Positions 1 through 6,261 of a stretch of 9,038 bases of DNA are shown one piece after another. Each line of letters opens with the position of its first letter. The first letter of the stretch is position 1. Made by a program: the position numbers and the translations under genes. The notes under the pieces are model-generated. The model had not been told where the DNA came from, did no database searches, and worked only from the letters and a program-made list of their open reading frames with translations. This DNA comes from Sporomusa sp. (GTDB taxonomy: Bacteria; Bacillota_C; Negativicutes; Sporomusales; Sporomusaceae). Location: NCBI GenBank assembly GCA_029256645.1, contig JAQSXM010000110.1, positions 1-9,038 of the forward strand, read 5' to 3'.

Positions 1-546
1 CGCAGTGCCGCCAGCATCTATTAACAGATCACTGGCCGCACCTAGCGCTGGATTGCCCGCAAGGCCTGAACAGGCATCAGAACCGCCGCATTCTGTTCCC
101 AGGATGAGTTCTGCGATGTCGACAGCCTCCCGTTTCAGGCCTGATGCTGCAATCAGCATTGCCTGAGCTGCAACAGCGCCGGCCTGTATTGACTTATTGG
201 AACCGCCCTCGTCTTGAATAATAACAATATGTACCGGTTTATATGGACATTGACGTTTGATTTCGGCTGCCACATCCTGCGCCCGGATCACCTCACAGCC
301 TAAACCGACAACTACGATCCCATAGACATTGGGATGAATACCATGACCGACAAAGGCGCGCGTGGTTTGCTGCGCATCTTCGCCTAACTGCGAACAGCCA
401 TGTTGATGTTCAACCCAGGTAGTTCCTCTTACATTTGTTGCAATCCCTCTTGCTACTTGATTGGCGCAATTTACTGTCGGTAATATCAGTACATGATTGC
501 GGATTCCGACTGTGCCGTCCGGACGGCGATACCCCATAAAGTTCAT
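1..546 (-). CDS. UxaA-family hydratase/dehydratase, large (catalytic) subunit, 3' end beyond the window
   Basis: The first 182 residues of a UxaA/GarD-type large domain are present; the rest runs off the left edge. The N-terminus reads GYRRPDGTVGIRNHVLILPT, a hallmark of altronate/galactarate dehydratases. It is followed by HQHGCSQLGED (about residue 45-55), GLGCE, and ECGGSDACSG near residue 153-162, then AGNPALGAASD. Known members (altronate dehydratase, galactarate dehydratase, sulfolactate sulfo-lyase SuyB) remove water or sulfite from sugar-acid-like substrates in the cytoplasm, usually with a divalent metal. The start is the ATG at 544-546, with AAGGAG 10 nt upstream; an ATG 5 nt earlier meets a stop after two codons. 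Only 7 bases separate it from the stop of the small-subunit gene, whose last codons carry this ribosome binding site, so translation is probably coupled. The actual substrate cannot be read from this part of the protein. Confidence 0.93.
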   Translation of the reverse strand, partial: MNFMGYRRPDGTVGIRNHVLILPTVNCANQVARGIATNVRGTTWVEHQHGCSQLGEDAQQTTRAFVGHGIHPNVYGIVVVGLGCEVIRAQDVAAEIKRQCPYKPVHIVIIQDEGGSNKSIQAGAVAAQAMLIAASGLKREAVDIAELILGTECGGSDACSGLAGNPALGAASDLLIDAGGTA

Positions 547-553
547 ACCATTA

Positions 554-862
554 TCACTCCTTTGTTCTATTCTCTAAGTCGCCACGGCCACGGCAGCCGC
601 CCAGATTATGCACATGGGTGTGTTGTCCGGCTGCTATCAGGGTAGTTGCCACCCCAATAACCTCACCATACTTTATTATCTTTTCATCTTTGGCAATATT
701 TCTGATCGCTACTTTATGAGCAAATGGGATTTTATCGATGACATGCAGGCTTATTATGTTACCGTCAACATTGATCTCAATACCACAGCCTGCTGCAATA
801 TCCTCAGTTACAGTGGCAACATTGTCTTTGGACTTCATAACAAGGGCTTTGAACTTATTCAC
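554..862 (-). CDS. UxaA-family hydratase/dehydratase, small SAF-domain subunit
   Basis: A 102-residue protein corresponding to the N-terminal SAF domain that is fused to the catalytic domain in E. coli altronate dehydratase but is a separate polypeptide in many Firmicutes and in SuyA of sulfolactate sulfo-lyase. Diagnostic residues are IPFAHKVAIRNIAKDEKIIK (about 45-64), YGEVIGVAT, then HTHVHNLGGCRGRGDL (about 81-96), close to the family's HVHVHNL...RGRGDL ending. The start is GTG at 860-862 with GGAGG (870-874) 7 nt upstream. It is the first gene after a predicted sigma-54 promoter and is followed after 7 bases by the large subunit. Split gene organisation and family are clear; altronate, galactarate, sulfolactate or another substrate remains open. 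Confidence 0.92.
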   Translation of the reverse strand: MNKFKALVMKSKDNVATVTEDIAAGCGIEINVDGNIISLHVIDKIPFAHKVAIRNIAKDEKIIKYGEVIGVATTLIAAGQHTHVHNLGGCRGRGDLENRTKE

Positions 863-908
863 AACTTCGCCTCCAGGATTAAAATGAATTCCGCCAATTT
901 ATAATATT

Positions 909-924
909 AGCAACTTTCATGCCA
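909..924 (-). promoter_or_regulatory. Sigma-54 (-24/-12) promoter of the UxaA-type operon
   Basis: On the minus strand the bases read TGGCATGAAAGTTGCT. This matches the sigma-54 consensus TGGCACG-N4-TTGCW except for one C-to-T change, with the GG and GC dinucleotides exactly at -24 and -12 spacing. The predicted transcription start is about position 898, giving a 5' leader of about 36 nt that contains the GGAGG site before the GTG start. The upstream gene encodes a sigma-54 activator, which fits activation of this promoter. Start site and activation are inferred. Confidence 0.85.
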
Positions 925-969
925 GGCTACATAACCGTTCTGCCTATAGCCATAGGGCCTGAATCCTGC

Positions 970-985
970 ATACCAATGGTATACC
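970..985. repeat. Overlapping short palindromes between promoter and upstream dyad
   Basis: ATACCA-A-TGGTAT (970-982) is a perfect 6-bp-arm inverted repeat, and GGTATACC (978-985) is a second palindrome sharing its right half. The centre of the first is about 78 bp upstream of the predicted sigma-54 start, between that promoter and the larger dyad at 1013-1048. It could be an accessory protein site; no function is shown by sequence alone. Confidence 0.35.
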
Positions 986-1012
986 GTACTCAATCAGTCC
1001 CATACGCCTTTA

Positions 1013-1062
1013 TGAAACAAAGTATTGCAGATGCAACGCTTTGTTTCAATTTTCTTGTTTCA
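1013..1062. promoter_or_regulatory. Candidate upstream activator site (long dyad plus extra half-site)
   Basis: TGAAACAAAG (1013-1022) and CTTTGTTTCA (1039-1048) form a 10-bp-arm inverted repeat, and a nested TTGCA-GA-TGCAA (1025-1036) shares exactly the same centre at 1030.5. A third TTGTTTCA half-site follows at 1055-1062, 14 bp from the second. The centre is about 130 bp upstream of the predicted sigma-54 start, a usual distance for enhancer-binding activators. In RNA it would also form a hairpin just after the regulator's stop codon, but no U-tract follows on either strand, so an intrinsic terminator is less likely. Binding by the adjacent regulator is an inference. Confidence 0.6.
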
Positions 1063-2442
1063 TCAGGTTTCCTCCAGCCGGCGGATTCTTCGCCATAGGG
1101 TTGTTCGGCTAATCCCCAGCCGTTTAGCAGCCTGAGTATAATTATATTTTTCTTCAAACAGTATTTGTTCAATTTTATTTCGCTCTAAAACACCTGGTAT
1201 TTCGTTACTTACAACCCCACTCATGATCTGCCCGCAGCCTGCCAGCTCGCGTCTAACCATGGCCTCCTCAATAACCGGCCCCTCTGCAAGCAACCTTACC
1301 CTTTCAATTACGTTTTCCAGTTCACGAATATTGCCCCGCCAATATTGCTGCTGCAATAATTTAGCAGCGCTCTCACTAATACTTACTTTGTTGCTTGCTG
1401 GTGACTTTTCCAGAAAACTTTGGATTAACTCCGGAATATCTTCAACCCGCTCCCGGAGTGGTGGAATATGCAGCCTGAGAACATCCAGCCGGTAGTACAG
1501 ATCAGCACGAAACTTTTTATTGTCAACTAAGGACATCATATCCTGATTGGTAGCAGCCAACACCCTCACATTGACTGGCATAACACCATCAGCCCCTAAC
1601 CGCATTACCTCTTTTTCCTGCAATACCCGCAGCAGCCTTGCCTGCAACGCCAGCGGCATTTCGCCAATCTCATCCAGGAAAATAGTACCCCCATGTGCTA
1701 ATTCGAATAAGCCGGACTTCCCGCCTTTCTTGGCTCCGGTAAAGGCTCCTTCGTCATAGCCAAAATGCTCACTCTCCAGTAAGCTCTCCGGCAGCGCCGC
1801 ACAATTAATTGCCACAAACGGTCCTGTCTTCCGGTTGCTTGCGTTGTGGATACTTTGGGCAACACATTCCTTGCCGGTGCCGGATTCCCCGGTTATCAGC
1901 ACTGTGGCATCATTGCCTGCGTACTGTCGTACACGTTCTTTAATCACTTTCATTTGCGGGGAGGAAGCAATCAATTGGTCCAGGTGAAACTTGGCCTTAA
2001 GGCCATTTTTATTCAATTTTTGGCGGACAACCTGCTCGAAATACTGCAGTTGAGTCACATCCTGCACATTGGCTATCGCCCCGACTATAGCTTCGCCAAG
2101 CTTAATTGGTATTCGCTTGATTGCGAAGACCCGTCCATTTACACTCTGTACACTTTCCCGTTCATACTTATTGCCAGCCAGACAATCCCGCAGTCGATCA
2201 CCTGGAATAAGGGTTTCAATCGGCCTGCCGATAACATCTGAACAAGTCATTTTATACATTCGTTCCACTGCGGGGTTAAAAATGGTAACCTGCTCATTTT
2301 TATCGATGGCAATAATGCCGTCAGCCGAGGCATTGATGATTGTTTGAAACAGCTCTGCCTTCTCACGCTCGCGCTGCCGTACATGAGCAAGGTTGATTGG
2401 CCTCAATAATTGCTTTACTGACAGCCTCTGCCGAGGATTCAA
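1063..2442 (-). CDS. Sigma-54-dependent activator, PAS-AAA+-HTH part of a frameshifted PrpR-type regulator
   Basis: This 459-codon open stretch holds the C-terminal three quarters of a sigma-54 enhancer-binding protein. Counting from TTG at 2442, a PAS domain spans about 33-130 (ASADGIIAID, IFNPAVERM, IGRPIETLIP). The AAA+ domain follows at about 155-385: Walker A GESGTGKE (185-192), the sigma-54-contacting GAFTGA loop (232-237), Walker B GGTIFLDEIG (251-260), sensor I RVLAATN and FRADLYYRLDV with IPPLRER. A Fis-type helix-turn-helix ends the protein (YTQAAKRLGISRTTLWRR, about 435-452). The first 20 or so codons are out-of-frame reading of the sensor domain, so TTG is probably not the natural start; real homology begins near codon 15 (INLAHVRQRERE). 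The upstream sensor half (to 2940) is separated by two single-base frameshifts. Two usually invariant positions differ: EHFGY for ELFGY and WRGN for WPGN. It probably controls the downstream UxaA-type genes. Confidence 0.85.
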   Translation of the reverse strand: MNPRQRLSVKQLLRPINLAHVRQREREKAELFQTIINASADGIIAIDKNEQVTIFNPAVERMYKMTCSDVIGRPIETLIPGDRLRDCLAGNKYERESVQSVNGRVFAIKRIPIKLGEAIVGAIANVQDVTQLQYFEQVVRQKLNKNGLKAKFHLDQLIASSPQMKVIKERVRQYAGNDATVLITGESGTGKECVAQSIHNASNRKTGPFVAINCAALPESLLESEHFGYDEGAFTGAKKGGKSGLFELAHGGTIFLDEIGEMPLALQARLLRVLQEKEVMRLGADGVMPVNVRVLAATNQDMMSLVDNKKFRADLYYRLDVLRLHIPPLRERVEDIPELIQSFLEKSPASNKVSISESAAKLLQQQYWRGNIRELENVIERVRLLAEGPVIEEAMVRRELAGCGQIMSGVVSNEIPGVLERNKIEQILFEEKYNYTQAAKRLGISRTTLWRRIRRLEET

Positions 2443-2599
2443 TCAATACAACCCTTAAGCCTCTGTCTATAAGCAACTTAGCCGATGACGCATCGCCCAG
2501 AAAGGTAGCAATACCTTCACTACAAGCCGTTTCCAGTACAGCTTCATCAAACAGCTCATCCTCAACAAGAATCTCGCGAATTGGTGTGCCAATCAGTTC
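2399..2599 (-). pseudogene. Frame-displaced middle segment of the PrpR_N sensor domain
   Basis: Read in a frame different from both neighbouring open frames, these 67 codons are stop-free and continue the PrpR_N domain. They begin ELIGTPIREILVED, include GIATFLGDASSAKLLIDRGL, and end VVLIESSAEAVSKAIIEA, as expected for the second half of this sensor. The left neighbour joins if one G is restored in the G-run at 2599-2602 (CTG GGG GAA expected, CTG GGG AAC TGA found). The right neighbour joins if one base is removed within about 2391-2401. The two shifts cancel, so with both corrected the gene 1063-2940 would encode about 625 residues, a normal length for PrpR_N-PAS-AAA+-HTH proteins. Sequencing error and genuine mutation are both possible. 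Confidence 0.8.
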
Positions 2600-2940
2600 C
2601 CCAGCTTTTCACACTCAAATAAAAAGCGCCGCATAAATACTACGCCCACCGTACCTGAAACATCACCAATGCTTTTTAGCGCCCGCAGGATATCAAAGGC
2701 TGTAACCTGAATCTCCACAACCGGCACATCCACATGCTTGGCAATCAGCGAAGCAGTTGCCCCCCGGCTGACAATAACATCTGTACCGCCTGCGAAAGCC
2801 TGATATGCCTGTTCTAACCCCACTTCCAAAAGGCCGGGTATTACCTCAATCTCTCCCGTCCAGTCAAAGTCCCGCCTGGCCAGTACTCCATTGGCAGTAT
2901 CAACAATATTGGTCATAGGAGCAATGATAGTAATCTTCAT
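2593..2940 (-). CDS. N-terminal fragment of PrpR-type regulator (PrpR_N sensor domain), truncated by frameshift
   Basis: A 115-codon frame carrying the first half of a PrpR_N ligand-sensing domain. Recognisable pieces are MKITIIAPM, the TDVIVSRGATASLI stretch (about 53-66), VPVVEIQVTAFDILRAL (about 72-88), and GTVGVVFMRRFLFECEKLG at the end. PrpR_N domains are Rossmann-like sensors upstream of sigma-54 AAA+ modules; in enterobacterial PrpR the signal is 2-methylcitrate, but Firmicute homologues sit beside many catabolic genes. The frame ends at TGA 2593-2595, right after a GGGG run where one G seems missing; the sensor continues in another frame. The ATG at 2938-2940 has a good GAGGTGG site 4-7 nt upstream, and a sigma-70-type promoter lies at 2997-3026. 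As written, the cell would make a truncated sensor here. Confidence 0.85.
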   Translation of the reverse strand: MKITIIAPMTNIVDTANGVLARRDFDWTGEIEVIPGLLEVGLEQAYQAFAGGTDVIVSRGATASLIAKHVDVPVVEIQVTAFDILRALKSIGDVSGTVGVVFMRRFLFECEKLGN

Positions 2941-2983
2941 AAATCCACCTCACTTTACAGCTATATTAAAGAATTCTGCAAAA

Positions 2984-3009
2984 CTTTAACGCGTTGTGTA
3001 TAGTTAAAG
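2984..3009. repeat. Inverted repeat around the regulator -10 box (possible operator)
   Basis: CTTTAAC (2984-2990) and GTTAAAG (3003-3009) are perfect 7-bp arms separated by 12 bp. The repeat spans the -10 box and the predicted start of the regulator promoter, where a bound repressor would block transcription. Its arms do not resemble the half-sites of the dyad at 1013-1048, so autoregulation through the same site type is not evident. Confidence 0.4.
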
Positions 3010-3026
3010 ACCTGATAATATGTCAA
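2997..3026 (-). promoter_or_regulatory. Sigma-70-type promoter of the PrpR-type regulator gene
   Basis: A perfect -35 TTGACA (3021-3026) and a -10 TATACA (2997-3002; 4 of 6 matches) are separated by 18 bp on the minus strand. The predicted start is near 2990, about 50 nt before the ATG at 2940. The -10 box sits inside an inverted repeat (2984-3009). Confidence 0.55.
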
Positions 3027-3114
3027 TTTAAAGCTGCTGCAAGGACAGACTGCTTTTATCTTCATTATACTGGTGTATACCGGCGGCGGAAAGGATTACT
3101 GGCAAATATTACAG

Positions 3115-3160
3115 AAAAATGCAGACCGGCTCCGTTTAAAAAACGAGGCCGGTCTGCATT
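3115..3160 (-). terminator. Intrinsic terminator after the RND efflux operon
   Basis: ATGCAGACCGGC (3119-3130) pairs perfectly with GCCGGTCTGCAT (3148-3159), and a smaller inner CGTTT/AAACG pair can extend the stem. On the minus strand the GC-rich hairpin is followed at once by TTTTT (3119-3115). It lies 15 bp past the pump stop codon. No other gene separates it from the pump gene. Confidence 0.9.
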
Positions 3161-3174
3161 AAATTGTTATCTTG

Positions 3175-6100
3175 CTATTGCCCCTTACGAAAAATTTTTC
3201 TTACACTAAATTTACCGTTCTGGATATCGTCAAACAGCGTATATACAACAGGTACAACCACCAAAGTGAGGATTGTTGAGGTGATCAGACCGCCAATGAT
3301 CGCATGGGCCATCGGCGCACGGGCTTCAGCACCTGGTCCGATGCCTAAGGCTAACGGAATCATCCCCACAATCATGGCTGCTGTTGTCATAATAATCGGC
3401 CGCATCCGCTGAACCGCAGCATCTACCAGCGCCTGGTTGCGCTCAATACCGGCTGCACGACGCTGTTTGGCAAAGTCGATGAGCAGGATGGCATTTTTGG
3501 TTACCAGACCCATGAGCATAATGATACCAATCAGGGACATTATACTCAGGTCACTGCCCATAACCAGGAGACCGACGATTGCACCGATTATAGCAAGCGG
3601 TAATGCCAGCATAATCGCAAAAGGATCAATATAGCTTTCAAACTGAGCTGCCAAAACAAAGAAGATAAACATTACCGCCATCGCCAATGCCATAATCATG
3701 CCTGTAAAGGCATCATTCATTGACTGGGTCTGGCCGGTTGTCACAAATTTATAGCCTTCCGGCATTTGCAGGTTGGCAACCCGTTTATTAAACTCTTTGT
3801 TAAAGTCGCCCAGTGTAGTACCGCTTAGATTAGCAGAGATAGTAATCTGTTGCTGATTGTCATAACGTTTAATCTGGGCCGGGCTTGTTGAGTATACTGT
3901 GTCAGTGACCTGTGACAGCGGAACCATCACAGCTTGCCCATTGGTACGGGCAGTACTGGACAGGTATACCTTGTTGACATCAGCTAAACTGCGGCGGGCT
4001 TCAGGATCCAGGATTACCCTGACATCATAGGCATCATCATCTTCTTTAAAGTCGGTCACAACTTTACCGTTAAACATTGCCTGGAGTGTATCAGCAATGC
4101 TGGCCGCCGAAATACCAAGGTCAGATGCCCGGTCCCGATTAACGACAATCTGAGCATCAGGGTTGCCGGCTTCATAACTGGATGTTACCTCAACAGTTCC
4201 CGGTACACTGGCAACGATTTGTTGCACCTGTTCGGAAATATCGGATAACGTCTCCAGCGATTGCCCTTGTATTACAAGTGATACCGGCTTACCGCTTGAC
4301 ATTCCTGATTTTTTAGACACGCTGATCTCAGCACCGGGAATATCCCTGAATTTTTGCCGGAGATCCTCAATAATCGCAGTGTCACTAATAGTACGCTCAT
4401 TTTTCGCTGAAAGCTGAGCCATTATATTAATGTTATTTGCCTTTGTTACACTATACGTCATTTTGGCCTCAGGTATATCGCGAATCGTTTGTGACATAGT
4501 ATCAGCCATTTCGCTGACCGCCTGCACGCTCAGGCCGGGGTCAACAATAGCAGTTACCGTTATTTCCCCATTATCGGCATCAGGAACAAAAGTGGAGCCT
4601 AAGAGCGGCATGAGCGCCAGGCTGCCGATGAATAACACGACTGCCGCCAATAGGATTTTACGGCGGTGGCCTAAAGCCAGACGTAAGAATTCACCGTATT
4701 TTACCGTTACCCTGTCAAACCAGTCGTTCCATTTAAGCCATATCTGGCCTAATCTTGTTGTACCTTTAATCTCAGAATGATCCAGATATTTTGCTGATAA
4801 CATCGGGGTTAATGTGAAAGCAACAAACAAGGAAACCAATACGCTGGCCGCTACGGTTATGCCGAACTCTTTAAAGAATTGACCGACCATCCCGTTCATC
4901 ATACCAACAGGCACGAAAACAGCTACCAGGGTAAACGTAGTTGCCATAACAGCAAGGCCAATCTCAGCGGTTCCATCAAGAGCAGCCGTTACCTTATCTT
5001 TTCCCATCTCCAGATGGCGCACAATGTTCTCGATAACAACAATCGCATCGTCAATCAACAGGCCAACAGCCAGTGATAAAGCTAAGAGCGACATTGTGTT
5101 CAGGGTAAAGCCCAGTACCTTCATCGCCAAAAAGGAAGCAATGACGGAAACGGGAATAGCAATACCCGCAATAATCGTTGTTCGCCAATTGCCCAGGAAC
5201 AAGAAGACAATCGCAACTGCCAGGACACCACCAACAATCAGATTGAATTGAACATCCTGCACTGATTCATGGATGGTTATAGAGTTGTCGCGGACCACTA
5301 CCAGATCAACGCCTGGCGGCAATTCCTTATTAATGCTTGCCAATTGTTTTTTTACGTTCTCTACAACATTAACCGTATTGCTGCCTGATTGTTTCATGAT
5401 CTCCAAGCCAAGCGCCGGCTTGCCGTCCAGCTTGGTAATCGAACTGACATCAGCAGTGGTGTCTTTAATTGTCGCAATATTTCTCACATAAAGCTGAACA
5501 CCATCACGTTGACCAACAGGTATATTAAGAAACTGACTTGTCGATGTAATACTGCCCACTGCCCGCAAATCGGTTTCCCGTTGGCCGTCAGTTACCTTAC
5601 CGCCAGGAGAATCAATATTCTCATTACGCAGGCCATTGATTACTTCCGGTACGGTCAGGCCATAGGCGGCCATCTGATTACTATCCAGACGAATTTGGAT
5701 TTCCCGGTCCAGGCCCCCCTGAACGGTAACTGAAGCTACCCCGTTTATTGCTTTTAACCGCTTAGTCAGTGTATCTTCAGCAAGCACCGTCAATTCCCGC
5801 TGACTGAGATCCCCGGTCAAAGCAATCGTCATAATTGGAGTATCATCAGGGTCAAACCGGATAACCGTAGGTGCTTTCGCATCTTCTGGCAATAGCGCCT
5901 GGAGACTGCCTATTTTATCACGGACATCCTGGGCGGCAGTGTCCGCATTGGTTTCCATGGTAAATTGAATAACTGTTGTTGACATGCCTTCGCTTGCCGT
6001 TGAGGTGACATGTTCAACACCGGACACCACATTAACAGCTTCTTCCACCTTTTGCGTCACCTTGGTTTCGACTTGTTCCGGCGATGCGCCAGGATACTGC

Positions 6101-6246
6101 ACAGTAACTGCGACAACTGGTATTTCAATGCTGGGGTATTGATCCACATTTAAGGACATATAACTAACCAAGCCTAAAACTACCAGCGCCAAAATTATTA
6201 CTGTTGAAAATACAGGACGCTTAATACTAATCTCAGTAAGTTTCAT
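3175..6246 (-). CDS. HAE-1 family RND multidrug efflux permease (AcrB/MdtBC-like)
   Basis: A 1023-residue inner-membrane proton/drug antiporter of full family length. The N-terminus MKLTEISIKRPVFSTVIILA begins TM1 (about 12-31). A large periplasmic porter domain follows (about 35-333), then TM2-TM6 (about 335-485), TM7 (530-550), a second periplasmic domain (about 551-845) and TM8-TM12 (848-1003). The proton-relay aspartates lie in TM4 as GLLIDDAIVVIEN (D399, D400), and the matching lysine in TM10 as GLVTKNAILLIDFA (K917), so the transport machinery looks intact. QYPSIEIP and YPGASPEQVE are classic N-terminal porter motifs. The start ATG is preceded by GGGGAGAGG; 15 bases separate it from the adaptor gene, indicating one operon. 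An outer-membrane channel must come from elsewhere. Substrates cannot be predicted; the TetR gene upstream suggests induction by a toxic compound. Confidence 0.96.
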   Translation of the reverse strand: MKLTEISIKRPVFSTVIILALVVLGLVSYMSLNVDQYPSIEIPVVAVTVQYPGASPEQVETKVTQKVEEAVNVVSGVEHVTSTASEGMSTTVIQFTMETNADTAAQDVRDKIGSLQALLPEDAKAPTVIRFDPDDTPIMTIALTGDLSQRELTVLAEDTLTKRLKAINGVASVTVQGGLDREIQIRLDSNQMAAYGLTVPEVINGLRNENIDSPGGKVTDGQRETDLRAVGSITSTSQFLNIPVGQRDGVQLYVRNIATIKDTTADVSSITKLDGKPALGLEIMKQSGSNTVNVVENVKKQLASINKELPPGVDLVVVRDNSITIHESVQDVQFNLIVGGVLAVAIVFLFLGNWRTTIIAGIAIPVSVIASFLAMKVLGFTLNTMSLLALSLAVGLLIDDAIVVIENIVRHLEMGKDKVTAALDGTAEIGLAVMATTFTLVAVFVPVGMMNGMVGQFFKEFGITVAASVLVSLFVAFTLTPMLSAKYLDHSEIKGTTRLGQIWLKWNDWFDRVTVKYGEFLRLALGHRRKILLAAVVLFIGSLALMPLLGSTFVPDADNGEITVTAIVDPGLSVQAVSEMADTMSQTIRDIPEAKMTYSVTKANNINIMAQLSAKNERTISDTAIIEDLRQKFRDIPGAEISVSKKSGMSSGKPVSLVIQGQSLETLSDISEQVQQIVASVPGTVEVTSSYEAGNPDAQIVVNRDRASDLGISAASIADTLQAMFNGKVVTDFKEDDDAYDVRVILDPEARRSLADVNKVYLSSTARTNGQAVMVPLSQVTDTVYSTSPAQIKRYDNQQQITISANLSGTTLGDFNKEFNKRVANLQMPEGYKFVTTGQTQSMNDAFTGMIMALAMAVMFIFFVLAAQFESYIDPFAIMLALPLAIIGAIVGLLVMGSDLSIMSLIGIIMLMGLVTKNAILLIDFAKQRRAAGIERNQALVDAAVQRMRPIIMTTAAMIVGMIPLALGIGPGAEARAPMAHAIIGGLITSTILTLVVVPVVYTLFDDIQNGKFSVRKIFRKGQ

Positions 6247-6261
6247 GACCTCTCCCCTACT

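Noticed and set aside
990..1172. 60-codon minus-strand frame overlapping the activator's 3' end
   Set aside because: It overlaps the activator's HTH coding region in another frame and then covers the dyad region; no recognisable domain.
2391..2602. Programmed ribosomal frameshifting in the PrpR-type gene
   Set aside because: Two opposite shifts would both be needed, there is no typical slippery heptamer or stimulatory structure, and the family does not use recoding. Mutation or read error is simpler.
608..5733. Many plus-strand open frames of 60-131 codons
   Set aside because: They lie antisense to well-supported minus-strand genes, match no recognisable family, and lack convincing ribosome binding sites.
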